Below are positions 1 through 6,624 of a stretch of 7,054 bases of DNA, in pieces. Source of the stretch: an uncultured Bacteroidales bacterium. GTDB lineage: Bacteria > Bacteroidota > Bacteroidia > Bacteroidales > UBA932. The stretch lies in NCBI GenBank assembly GCA_937901105.1, contig CALCHD010000173.1, positions 1 through 7,054 of the forward strand, in the 5' to 3' direction. The notes below the pieces were generated by a model. It was not told where the DNA came from, searched no databases, and was given only the letters and a program-made list of their open reading frames with translations. A program made the position numbers and the translations under genes. Each line of letters begins with the position of its first letter. Positions within the stretch are counted from its first letter, which is position 1.

Positions 1-1
1 C

Positions 2-91
2 CCGAGAACACTGGAAGAAGTTGGTAAAGAGTTTGATGTTACCAGGGAACGTGTGCGTCAGATCGAAGCAAAGGCAATGAGAAAACTTCAT
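2..91 (+). other. Sigma-70 region 4.2 (helix-turn-helix) fragment fused in frame to the hydrolase
   Basis: Codons 1-29 of the open frame encode PRTLEEVGKEFDVTRE followed by RVRQIEAKAMRKL. This is the conserved region 4.2 of primary-type sigma-70 factors, whose helix-turn-helix recognises the promoter -35 box. In sigma factors it would continue into a short basic C-terminal tail; here it runs into serine-hydrolase sequence at about position 80-97. Four of its five Glu codons are GAA, whereas the hydrolase part uses GAG for 15 of 16 and the next gene for 11 of 11, so the segment has a different composition. The sigma wording also differs from the Bacteroides RpoD ending as I remember it, which suggests another source. 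The most likely reading is an assembly chimera at a contig end, joined at a short shared stretch; a true recombination is less likely. Confidence 0.78.
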
Positions 92-727
92 GAGGGAGTT
101 ACAATCACTTCACAGAACGACAACCGTACAACTTTATATGCACAGTGCTGGTTTGTGGAGCAGAACAACAAATACAGGCTGTACTTCCATACAGGTACCA
201 CTTGGGGAATGACAGCAATCTGCTTCTTTGTGCCGGAGATAAAACTGTCGGGAGTAATCCTTTCAAACTGCGAGATGGGTTCAAATCCAAGATATGCAGT
301 TATGTACAAGCTGATTGACCTTGTAATGGGCCTTCCAAGCAAGGACTACAGCCAGGAGTACTTTGATTCATACATGGCATCCAACACCCGCAGCTGGGAG
401 AAGGACCATCCTGGCAAGAAAGAGTACAAGCCTGCCCTTCATCCCGACAAATCTCTTGTTGGAGAGTACTCAAAAGATGAACTGTTCGGCGATGCAAAGA
501 TTACCAAGGAGCACGGAGACCTATATATCTCTCTAGGTAAGATGGGTTACAAGAACAAGCTTGTACACATTGACGGCAATACATGGCACTTCCGCAGCGA
601 CGGATATGCATTCCCAGTTGAGTTCTCATTTGATGAGGAGGGCAAGAAAGCAACAGGATTTGTTGTGAAGTTCCCTAACGGCGAGGAGAAGAGCATTGGC
701 GGCTGGACAAGAAAAGAGAAAAAATAA
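2..727 (+). CDS. Serine hydrolase (beta-lactamase/PBP-like) C-terminal part with DUF3471-like tail; 5'-partial, N-terminus replaced by sigma-70 fragment
   Basis: The frame is open from base 2 and runs in from outside the window, giving 241 residues to TAA. From about residue 33 it reads like the last part of a class-C beta-lactamase/PBP-type serine hydrolase. There is a CWFVE strand, then HTGTTWG (residues 63-69), the H-x-G version of the KTG box, followed by a VPE...GVILSN strand and a helix ending in a MGLPSKDY linker. Residues about 140-235 resemble the small beta-barrel DUF3471 domain often found after such hydrolases. The catalytic SxxK and YxN motifs would lie upstream and are absent. 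Family members act in the periplasm or at the cell surface on peptides or peptidoglycan-like substrates; the substrate here is unknown. The first ~30 residues are sigma-factor sequence, so this fused frame is probably not a natural protein. The next gene starts 15 nt downstream on the same strand, suggesting co-transcription. Confidence 0.72.
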   Translation, partial: PRTLEEVGKEFDVTRERVRQIEAKAMRKLHEGVTITSQNDNRTTLYAQCWFVEQNNKYRLYFHTGTTWGMTAICFFVPEIKLSGVILSNCEMGSNPRYAVMYKLIDLVMGLPSKDYSQEYFDSYMASNTRSWEKDHPGKKEYKPALHPDKSLVGEYSKDELFGDAKITKEHGDLYISLGKMGYKNKLVHIDGNTWHFRSDGYAFPVEFSFDEEGKKATGFVVKFPNGEEKSIGGWTRKEKK

Positions 728-742
728 AAACACTATAAAGAT

Positions 743-1495
743 ATGAAGAAACTAATGTTATTGGCGCTGGCTGTACTGTTGTGCAGTGGAGCGTATGCAC
801 AGAAAATTGTAGGCCTTTCATCAAAGGCACGTTCAGGTGAGGCATCAGCAAACTCAACCTACGTAAACGCAGTAAGAATGGCTGGCGGTGTTCCGCTTGT
901 TATCCCTATGACCACAGACGACAAGCAGATTGACGCTATCCTTAATGTTATTGATGCCCTAATAATGACCGGAGGCGAGGACCTTGCTCCACTTGAGTAC
1001 TACGGCGAGGAGCCTCATCCAAATCTTGGCGAGGTTGTCCCTGCAAGGGATGCATTTGATATCAAGCTGATTAAAAAGGCTGTAGAGAAAGGAATTCCAG
1101 TATTGGGCATCTGCCGCGGCGTACAGGCTTTGAACGTGGCATTCGGCGGCACTTTGTATCAGGATATCCCTACCCAGCTTCCTACATACAGCATCCAGCA
1201 CTCACAGGATGCTCCAGGCAGCCTTGGCACACACAGCATTACCATTGACAAAAACTCTGCCTTGTACAAACAGGTAGGCGTTGAGAAAATTGCAGTTAAC
1301 AGTTTCCACCACCAGGCAGTAAAAGATGTTGCTCCTGGCTTCAAGGCTACAGCATACTCTAAAGACGGCTGCGTTGAGGCAATTGAGAAAATTGACAACC
1401 CAAAAGTTTGGGGCGTGCAGTTCCATCCGGAGCACCTTGTAAACGGCAAGGATGCCAAGAATTTTGTTGGTATCTTCAAGGCGTTGCTGCAGTAA
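743..1495 (+). CDS. Secreted peptidase C26 / gamma-glutamyl-gamma-aminobutyrate hydrolase-like protein (class I glutamine amidotransferase fold)
   Basis: This 250-residue protein has the class I glutamine amidotransferase fold of the PuuD/C26 family, which hydrolyses gamma-glutamyl amide bonds. The motifs are MTGGEDLAP (75-83), the nucleophile elbow GICRGVQ with Cys124, NSFHHQAV (186-193), and GVQFHPEH with His228 and Glu230, so the catalytic triad is complete. The length is close to that of cytoplasmic relatives once the leader is removed. Residues 1-19 form a Sec signal peptide (KK, then a Leu/Ala-rich core, then AYA before Gln20), which points to a periplasmic enzyme; no lipobox is seen. 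ATG is preferred because it opens the signal peptide directly. The upstream serine hydrolase ends 15 nt before it, so the two may form an operon for degrading periplasmic peptides or peptidoglycan fragments; that role is inference. Downstream lies a long palindrome that could terminate the transcript. All Glu codons are GAG. Confidence 0.88.
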   Translation: MKKLMLLALAVLLCSGAYAQKIVGLSSKARSGEASANSTYVNAVRMAGGVPLVIPMTTDDKQIDAILNVIDALIMTGGEDLAPLEYYGEEPHPNLGEVVPARDAFDIKLIKKAVEKGIPVLGICRGVQALNVAFGGTLYQDIPTQLPTYSIQHSQDAPGSLGTHSITIDKNSALYKQVGVEKIAVNSFHHQAVKDVAPGFKATAYSKDGCVEAIEKIDNPKVWGVQFHPEHLVNGKDAKNFVGIFKALLQ

Positions 1496-1532
1496 TAAGA
1501 TACAGACAACTCTGATCCTGTAAGGATAAAAT

Positions 1533-1643
1533 AAGAATACAGACATTAAAGGTAACTGCTCGAAGTCTCCTCTACTTCGTCACTCCTGCGGAATAACTCG
1601 TAACCGTCGAATTATGCAGTCACCTTTAATGTCTGTTATTCTT
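1533..1643. repeat. 111-bp imperfect palindrome with two internal hairpins (possible terminator or dispersed repeat)
   Basis: Bases 1533-1559 pair with 1616-1643: 26 base pairs with one mismatch (1554/1621) and one bulged base (1636). The core is cagacattaaaggt on the left arm. The 56-nt interior holds two further hairpins: cgaagt/acttcg (1561-1566 with 1574-1579) and ataactcg/cgaattat (1593-1600 with 1608-1615, one mismatch). Together they could form a cloverleaf-like junction in RNA or a cruciform in DNA. T-rich sequence follows the stem on each strand (ttattctttt on +, tattcttatttt on -), so it could end transcription of the C26 gene or stop antisense transcription. The elaborate loop is more than a terminator needs, and a dispersed intergenic or MITE-like repeat is an alternative. 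No target-site duplication or open frame is seen. Confidence 0.8.
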
Positions 1644-1659
1644 TTGTGCTTATATGATT

Positions 1660-1994
1660 GCTGCGATCCATTCTTTTTCAGCTGTTGCGCCAAGAGGTTA
1701 AGAGCACTTATGTGCCCCACAGACATTTCAGAGAGTGATGAGTGTGCTTAACCCACATCGCGCGATCAGGGTTAAGCGCAGTAACCCCCACCAGAAGCAT
1801 CTGGGAAGGGGGTTGCTGTGTCTAACCTCTTGTGCTTTGACCATTCAGTGGTGATTTGTTCCGTGGAGGGAGCAAATGTCTTCCTACACGGATAATGACC
1901 ATTATAACAACGTCAAAAAGGGCACAAAAAGATGCCCCAGTGTGCCCGTTGGGGTACAGGCGGGTACAAGAAAGGCGGCTCGTGGCCGCCTTTT
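1660..1994 (+). ncRNA. Candidate free-standing structured RNA, unassigned family
   Basis: This is the rest of the convergent intergenic gap, and it has no credible protein gene. Dense nested complementarity is visible. A perfect 10-bp closing stem (1691-1700 with 1823-1832) encloses a 12-pair hairpin (1743-1754 with 1769-1780, one G-U, loop containing the palindrome tcgcgcga) and a second hairpin (1781-1789 with 1808-1816, capped by ccaga/tctgg at 1791-1795 and 1800-1804). A second domain has tttgac/gtcaaa (1836-1841 with 1912-1917) enclosing a 9-pair hairpin (1854-1862 with 1869-1877) and ataat/attat (1892-1896 with 1901-1905). Further G/C-rich pairs (1935-1939 with 1950-1954) precede a strong terminator at 1971-1994. 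No gene follows on the + strand, so this is unlikely to be a riboswitch. Signatures of RNase P RNA, tmRNA and SRP RNA are absent; a divergent 6S-type RNA remains possible. The 5' end is uncertain: TATGATTG at 1653-1660 is a one-mismatch -7 element. Confidence 0.5.
1971..1994. terminator. Bidirectional intrinsic terminator
   Basis: A perfect 9-bp stem (aaaggcggc at 1971-1979, gccgccttt at 1985-1993) with a 5-nt loop is followed by TTTT on the + strand. On the - strand the paired A-tract becomes a short T-run after the stem. It starts 5 nt beyond the malQ stop codon, so it would end the panC-panD-flippase-malQ transcript on the - strand and the candidate RNA on the + strand. Confidence 0.85.
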
Positions 1995-1998
1995 CGGT

Positions 1999-4410
1999 TT
2001 ATTGTCGGGAAGCGAGTTCCTTAACTTTTTCGTTGAAGCCGGAGGCTGCAATCATCTCTTCAATGGTGATGTGCATCCTGTACCTCCAGTAGTGGTTAGG
2101 GTTGCCCGGGTCGTTGATCCTTTCGGTTGCGGCATCACCTTTGCGGAGTGAGCCGTCAATTGAGAGCCAGTCCTGCAGCGGAAGGATTGCAAGCATGCTT
2201 GGGGCAGCCATGTTGGTGGCAATGGTGGCAGAGCACTCCTGTGGGGTTGCATCGCCGGTGCCGTTGCGCTCTCCAAGCCACATTCTCATTGTAGGGCAGT
2301 CGTGGGTGCTGGTTGTACATACGCTCAAGTAAGGGTAGGTGGCAGGGTTGCCCAGTCCTACGCCAAGCTCTTTTGGCATAATCTGCAGCTCCAGTGAGAG
2401 AATCTTCAGGTTGTTCATGCATCTGGTAACAGACTCGTTGAGCATTCCAAGGTCCTCGCCGCAGGTGAGCATGTTGGTGGATGCAATCAGCTGCTGCAGC
2501 TTTTTCATGGCATTGCTGTACCAGAAGTCGTTGTGCCTCTGGTAGAAGTAGTAGTGGTGCAGATGTCTGTAAGACTCTTGTGCGCTGTGGTTCAGGCGGG
2601 TGAATGCCAAGGTCTGTTCGCCGCCAATCAGCGGATGGTATTTACCTTTGCTGTACGGGTCCTCAATAAAGAGTCCCAGCTCTTCCGCATTGCTGAATCC
2701 CCACGATGCCAGTTCCTCTTCAGAGAGCGGGTATGCAGGTGAGAAATGTCCCCACATGCCGCTCTTGTACTCTATTGGTGTCTCCCAGATTCTGAAAAAT
2801 CCCAGGATGTGGTCTATACGGTAGGCGTCAAAGTAGTTTGCAAAGTGGGTGAAGCGGTTTTTCCACCACGTGTAGTTGTCTTTGGCCATCTCGTCCCAGT
2901 TGTATGTTGGGAAGCCCCAGTTCTGGCCGTCGGCCGAGAAGAAGTCCGGTGGTGCTCCTGCCTGCTGTGTAAAGTTGAACAGGTGCGGGTATTGCCATGC
3001 CTCAACGCTGTCCCTTGAGATTCCAATAGGGATGTCCCCTTTAAGTGCAACCCCTTTGCTGTGGGCATACTCCTTGGCACCGCTCATCTGCAGGTGCAGG
3101 TGGTACTGCACAAAAATCCAGAAATGTATCTCGGTATACAGCGGACTCCCTTTTGCAGTCATCTTCCCGATGATATCCCACGAGAACTCCGCATACTCTC
3201 CCCACTCCCTGAAGTTTGCAGTGCCGAACTGGTCTCTCAATGCGCAGAAGGTGGCGTATGGGAGCAGCCACTCTTTGTTGTTCTTGGCGAACGAGTAGAA
3301 CTCGGGCTGTGCAAATGTGTCCTCCTTTTCCTGCTGGTAGAGGGCGCGGAGAAATTTCATTTTTGATTTCCACACCTGTTCGTAATCAAGGAACTCCAGA
3401 CTGTTGAGCTTGGCGCACTCCTGTGCCATCTGTTTTGCCAGGAAGTTGTCCTTAAGCTCTCCTATAGCCTTGAGGCTGATGTATATAGGGTGCAGCGCCA
3501 GGGTGGAGATGCAGTTGTACGGATAAGAGTCTCTCCAGGTAAGGTGTGCTGTGGTGTCGTTTATAGGAAGGAGCTGTATCATTGACATTCCGGTGAGGGA
3601 TGCCCAGTCTGCCATTTTCTTGAGGTCTGAAAAGTCTCCTATTCCGTGGCTCTCTGTGCTTCTCAATGAGAATACAGGTATGGCCACTCCGCTGAAACGG
3701 GGGTTGCCCTGGTTGAAGTCTGCTCCGCAGTACTCTTTTATTACTGTGCTGTGCTTAAGTATTTTAGGCAGAGGAAGCTCCCTGTTGTAGCGGTCCTCCC
3801 AAATGTATGATCCGTCGGGATACTTTATAAGGAACTTGAATTCCCAACTTTCCCCCTCCTCTTTGGTAATCTCAAAGCTCCTTTCCCATTTGAGGCACTC
3901 CATCCTGCGCAAGGGCTTGGCCTGTGCGGGGTCCCATGCTCCCAATTTGGGTGACGAGCCGCAGATGTGTACCTGGGCCCCTTTGGGAACGTTAGGTACT
4001 GCAACCCTTATTATCAGCTCGTTGGTGTGGATATGGGTTTGTGTATATGGCCAGTTGTTGCAGGCAAAGAAAACCTCCGAGAACGGTGCCGAAAGGAACG
4101 GCGCATCTACGGAGTTGCCTTGCCACTGGTCGAATGTGGTTATATCCTTGGTTGAGGAGTTGAGGGCTATGGCCCTTCCCTTGCCGGCCTCGTAGTGGAT
4201 GCCGCTCTCTCCCTTTATGAAGTATCTGTAGGAAATTACCCTCTCCTTTTTAAGGTTGCAGTTTATTTCACCTTCCCATTTGCCTGGGGCGGTGCATACA
4301 AGCTTGAGGGCCTTTTTTATATCGTTGCTCCCAAGGGAGTCTGTAGAGCCTGTAACGTAGAGCTCCTCTCCCCAGGAGGTGTTGTATTCTATATTGAATT
4401 TGATTGTCAT
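1999..4410 (-). CDS. malQ: 4-alpha-glucanotransferase (GH77, DPE2-like, with two CBM20 domains)
   Basis: This 803-residue enzyme transfers alpha-1,4-glucan segments between malto-oligosaccharides or to glucose, in maltose/starch and glycogen metabolism. It has no signal peptide, so it should act in the cytoplasm. Two starch-binding CBM20-type domains lie at about residues 1-100 and 130-230 (the second with VHICGSSPKLGAWDP), then the GH77 barrel runs from about 235 to the end. Catalytic residues are clear: nucleophile Asp533 in YRIDHILGF, acid/base Glu652 in CGEDLG, and Asp704 in TSTHD. GDIPIGISRDSVEAW (458-472) and GAPPDFFSADGQNWG (485-499) are typical binding loops. This layout matches plant DPE2 and Bacteroidota MalQ. 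It is shorter than the roughly 890 residues I recall for Bacteroides enzymes; part of the shortening seems to lie after the TSTHD motif (about 711-735), while the active site is intact. It is last in the operon, 3 nt after the membrane protein gene. Confidence 0.95.
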   Translation of the reverse strand: MTIKFNIEYNTSWGEELYVTGSTDSLGSNDIKKALKLVCTAPGKWEGEINCNLKKERVISYRYFIKGESGIHYEAGKGRAIALNSSTKDITTFDQWQGNSVDAPFLSAPFSEVFFACNNWPYTQTHIHTNELIIRVAVPNVPKGAQVHICGSSPKLGAWDPAQAKPLRRMECLKWERSFEITKEEGESWEFKFLIKYPDGSYIWEDRYNRELPLPKILKHSTVIKEYCGADFNQGNPRFSGVAIPVFSLRSTESHGIGDFSDLKKMADWASLTGMSMIQLLPINDTTAHLTWRDSYPYNCISTLALHPIYISLKAIGELKDNFLAKQMAQECAKLNSLEFLDYEQVWKSKMKFLRALYQQEKEDTFAQPEFYSFAKNNKEWLLPYATFCALRDQFGTANFREWGEYAEFSWDIIGKMTAKGSPLYTEIHFWIFVQYHLHLQMSGAKEYAHSKGVALKGDIPIGISRDSVEAWQYPHLFNFTQQAGAPPDFFSADGQNWGFPTYNWDEMAKDNYTWWKNRFTHFANYFDAYRIDHILGFFRIWETPIEYKSGMWGHFSPAYPLSEEELASWGFSNAEELGLFIEDPYSKGKYHPLIGGEQTLAFTRLNHSAQESYRHLHHYYFYQRHNDFWYSNAMKKLQQLIASTNMLTCGEDLGMLNESVTRCMNNLKILSLELQIMPKELGVGLGNPATYPYLSVCTTSTHDCPTMRMWLGERNGTGDATPQECSATIATNMAAPSMLAILPLQDWLSIDGSLRKGDAATERINDPGNPNHYWRYRMHITIEEMIAASGFNEKVKELASRQ

Positions 4411-4413
4411 AGT

Positions 4414-5406
4414 TTAGTTTGTTTGGCTGATGCGCTTTTTCCACATGCTCATGCTTATGAGGGATGCCGCTCCGCAGAGGATCATCACCAGCGCCTGGGC
4501 CTCATGTGAAATGGTGGCAAACACAACTCCGGTGGTTTGCGAGATGCCGTATACGCTTGCAAGTGCTAGGCTTACAATAAAGTGGTATGCTCCCAGGCCT
4601 CCCTGTACGGGTACAACCCATCCGAATCCTCCAACAATCATAAGGAACAGGGCGTCAGATGCCCCCAAGTGCCCTACCTGCGGGAACGCGTATATGGTTG
4701 TAAGGCTGGTAAGCCAGTATGTAAGCCAGATGAGAAGCGTGTAGAGGAGGAACATCCATTTCTCCTGCATCCTGAATGCAGACATTACACCCTCTGCAAG
4801 ACCTTTGGCAATGCGGAGTATCTTCCCGACAATTGGAAATCTGGAAATGGTGTGCCTGAAGAACCACACTGCAGCAGCAGCAATGAGCAGCAGGCCTCCT
4901 GCGATGACAGCGGGCCAGAGCAGTGAGCTCATCTTGCCGAAAAGGGGCCTGGTGATCTCCTCCTGTATGAATGTGCCGAACTCACCCCATTTGAAAACAA
5001 GGAGCAGGGCCATCCACAAAAGCAGGCAGGCCATATCAAGGCTGCGCTCTATAACTACCGAGCCCAGGGTGCGTTCAAAGGATATTTTTTTTGTATTGGC
5101 GATTACCCCGCAACGTGCCACTTCACCAGCCCTTGGGAATATGAAGTTGGTGATGTAGCCTATGTTTATTCCGTCAAAGGCCTCCCTTACGGTGATATCC
5201 TTGTTAATGGAGCGGAGCAGGAGCCTCCAGCGGAGCGCCCTTGCCAGGAATCCGAGGATTCCTATTGCCATTGAGGCAATTATCCATCCCCATCTGCAGC
5301 TCTGCAGGCCGTAAATAAAGTCGCTCCATTTGACCCCTTTGAAGGAGAAATGGAGCAATACACCTGCCAGTGCAAGGAAAGCGAGGTACTTTAGCGCCTT
5401 GCGCAT
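4414..5406 (-). CDS. Flippase-like integral membrane protein (LPG synthase TM / UPF0104 family)
   Basis: This 330-residue multi-pass protein resembles the transmembrane domain shared by lysylphosphatidylglycerol synthases, AglD and YbhN-type proteins (PF03706 type). About seven or eight hydrophobic segments are visible, near residues 4-20, 38-56, 120-138, 160-183, 217-240, 250-268, 272-287 and 292-320. Family hallmarks are LARALRWRLLL (54-64), the polar stretch NFIFPRAGEVAR (87-98), VVIERSLDM (117-125), and the PVQGGLGAYH segment (266-275). The soluble aminoacyl-transferase domain of MprF is absent, so it is not predicted to make lysyl-lipids. Relatives are proposed to move or protect lipid-linked molecules in the inner membrane; the substrate is unknown. 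It lies between panD and malQ with 3-nt gaps on both sides, so it is co-transcribed with metabolic genes of no obvious membrane role. Confidence 0.85.
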   Translation of the reverse strand: MRKALKYLAFLALAGVLLHFSFKGVKWSDFIYGLQSCRWGWIIASMAIGILGFLARALRWRLLLRSINKDITVREAFDGINIGYITNFIFPRAGEVARCGVIANTKKISFERTLGSVVIERSLDMACLLLWMALLLVFKWGEFGTFIQEEITRPLFGKMSSLLWPAVIAGGLLLIAAAAVWFFRHTISRFPIVGKILRIAKGLAEGVMSAFRMQEKWMFLLYTLLIWLTYWLTSLTTIYAFPQVGHLGASDALFLMIVGGFGWVVPVQGGLGAYHFIVSLALASVYGISQTTGVVFATISHEAQALVMILCGAASLISMSMWKKRISQTN

Positions 5407-5409
5407 AAG

Positions 5410-5760
5410 TTATACCAGTTTGTTGGTTGCAGAATCCGGGAACACAACTTTTGGCTTGAAGGTTGAAGCCTCCTCCGGTGTCATCTGTGCATATGCCATG
5501 ATGATTACAAGGTCTCCAATTGCAAATCTGCGTGCAGCAGCACCGTTAAGGCAGATTTTGCCGCTTCCTCTCTCGCCTTTGATCACGTATGTGTCTATTC
5601 TCTCGCCGTTGTTGATGTTTACAATGGTAACTTTCTCATTTTCATAAAGTCCTGCCGCCTCAACAAGATCTTCGTCAATTGTAATGCTGCCAATGTAGTT
5701 AAGGTTGGCCTCGGTTACACTTACGCGGTGGATTTTAGATTTAAGAATTTCAAGTAGCAT
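5410..5760 (-). CDS. panD: Aspartate 1-decarboxylase (pyruvoyl-dependent)
   Basis: The protein has 116 residues, the normal PanD length. It decarboxylates L-aspartate to beta-alanine, the substrate PanC uses to make pantothenate. The self-processing site is YIGS at 22-25: cleavage between Gly24 and Ser25 turns Ser25 into the catalytic pyruvoyl group. The N-terminal MLLEILKSKIHR contains the conserved Lys9 and His11, and Arg53 and Tyr57 (in ERIDTY) correspond to the family's active-site Arg/Tyr. The NGAAAR stretch (72-77) and the GD.VIIM.YA strand near the end are also typical. It is the second gene of the unit: its ATG lies 3 nt after the panC stop, and its TAA lies 3 nt before the membrane-protein ATG. 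No clear Shine-Dalgarno is seen, as is usual in this phylum. Confidence 0.97.
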   Translation of the reverse strand: MLLEILKSKIHRVSVTEANLNYIGSITIDEDLVEAAGLYENEKVTIVNINNGERIDTYVIKGERGSGKICLNGAAARRFAIGDLVIIMAYAQMTPEEASTFKPKVVFPDSATNKLV

Positions 5761-5763
5761 AGG

Positions 5764-6603
5764 TTATCTGATTTTAATATTGTCAATTAGTCTAACTGGG
5801 CGTGCATAAACTGCGCACCACAACTGCACTTTCTGTGCGTCATTCCAAGATGTTACAGGTTTGAGCATCTCTGCATCTACAAGCTCAATGTACTCTGTCT
5901 CAAGCTCAGGGTTTGCGTCAATCTCTTTGGTTACTGTCTCAATTACCTGTGCAGGGGTCATGCTCTGCGAGTACTCTACAGCCTTCTGAAGGCATTTGTA
6001 GATGTGAGGTGCAGCCTCTCTCTGTGCAGGGGTAAGCAACGTGTTGCGGGAACTCTTTGCAAGTCCGTCCTCTTCGCGCAGGGTAGGGCACTGTACAATC
6101 TCCAAAGGATAGTTCAGAGTCTTTACAAAGTATTTGATGATTGCAACCTGCTGGAAGTCTTTCTCTCCAAAGAATGAGAAGTGAGGTTTTACAATGTCAA
6201 AAAGGCGGGTAACTACCTGTGCCACACCGTTGAAGTGGCCTGGTCTGCGTGGACCCTCGCCATAAGTGTCAAGGCCGCCAAGGTCAAACACTCTTTCGTC
6301 GGGAGTAGGGTAGATGTCAATTACTCTTGGTGCAAAGGCAATGTCAACGCCGCTTGCCTCAAGAAGTGCGCAGTCTGCCTCAAGTGTTCTTGGGTAGGTT
6401 GCAAGATCCTGCGGATTGTTGAACTGTGTAGGGTTTACAAATATGCTTACTATAGTGTGCTTGCATCTCTTTACAGACTCCTCAACCAAGGAGATGTGTC
6501 CCTGGTGCAGAGCTCCCATAGTTGGCACAAAGCCAATACTGTCCTGGTGTTCAAGGGCTGCTCTTGCCTGTATGAATTCGTCTAAAGTTTTAGCTACGAT
6601 CAT
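5764..6603 (-). CDS. panC: Pantoate--beta-alanine ligase (pantothenate synthetase)
   Basis: PanC condenses D-pantoate with beta-alanine, using ATP through a pantoyl-adenylate, as the last step to pantothenate; it is cytoplasmic. With the ATG at 6603 the protein has 279 residues. It shows GFVPTMGALHQGH (24-36, the HIGH-type ATP site with His33 and His36), FVNPTQF (55-61), RPGHFNGVAQVV (120-131), FGEKDFQQ (145-152) and REEDGLAKSSRN (176-187, KMSKS-like loop). A longer reading from TTG at 6627 would add eight residues, but MIVAKTLDEF aligns with the normal MKVIHTIK-type start, and the TTG falls inside the predicted -7 promoter element. It is the first gene of the unit with panD, the flippase-like gene and malQ. 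Confidence 0.96.
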   Translation of the reverse strand: MIVAKTLDEFIQARAALEHQDSIGFVPTMGALHQGHISLVEESVKRCKHTIVSIFVNPTQFNNPQDLATYPRTLEADCALLEASGVDIAFAPRVIDIYPTPDERVFDLGGLDTYGEGPRRPGHFNGVAQVVTRLFDIVKPHFSFFGEKDFQQVAIIKYFVKTLNYPLEIVQCPTLREEDGLAKSSRNTLLTPAQREAAPHIYKCLQKAVEYSQSMTPAQVIETVTKEIDANPELETEYIELVDAEMLKPVTSWNDAQKVQLWCAVYARPVRLIDNIKIR

Positions 6604-6624
6604 GTCTAATGTATTTACAACCTG

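Noticed and set aside
1159..1546. - strand frames of about 115 codons over the C26 gene
   Set aside because: They overlap a gene with a complete catalytic triad and read as shadow translation.
1533..1643. Phase-variable invertible promoter
   Set aside because: The arms would suit inversion, but the 56-nt interior has no TAnnTTTG element, the downstream + strand gene is absent, and no recombinase is nearby.
1660..1994. RNase P RNA, tmRNA, SRP RNA or riboswitch
   Set aside because: No GAGGAAAGUCC-type block, no tRNA-like T-arm or tag frame, no SRP GGAAGGAAGC-type loop, and no gene downstream on the same strand. A divergent 6S-type RNA could not be excluded by eye.
1856..2151. Two small + strand frames starting in the intergenic gap and running into the 3' end of malQ
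   Set aside because: They overlap malQ on the other strand, cross the terminator, and show no recognisable protein features.
2876..3298. 140-codon + strand frame inside malQ
   Set aside because: It is antisense to strongly conserved GH77 sequence, with no family features.
6181..6585. 134-codon + strand frame inside panC
   Set aside because: It is antisense to the conserved PanC N-terminal half; its Cys/Val-rich translation is typical of a shadow frame.
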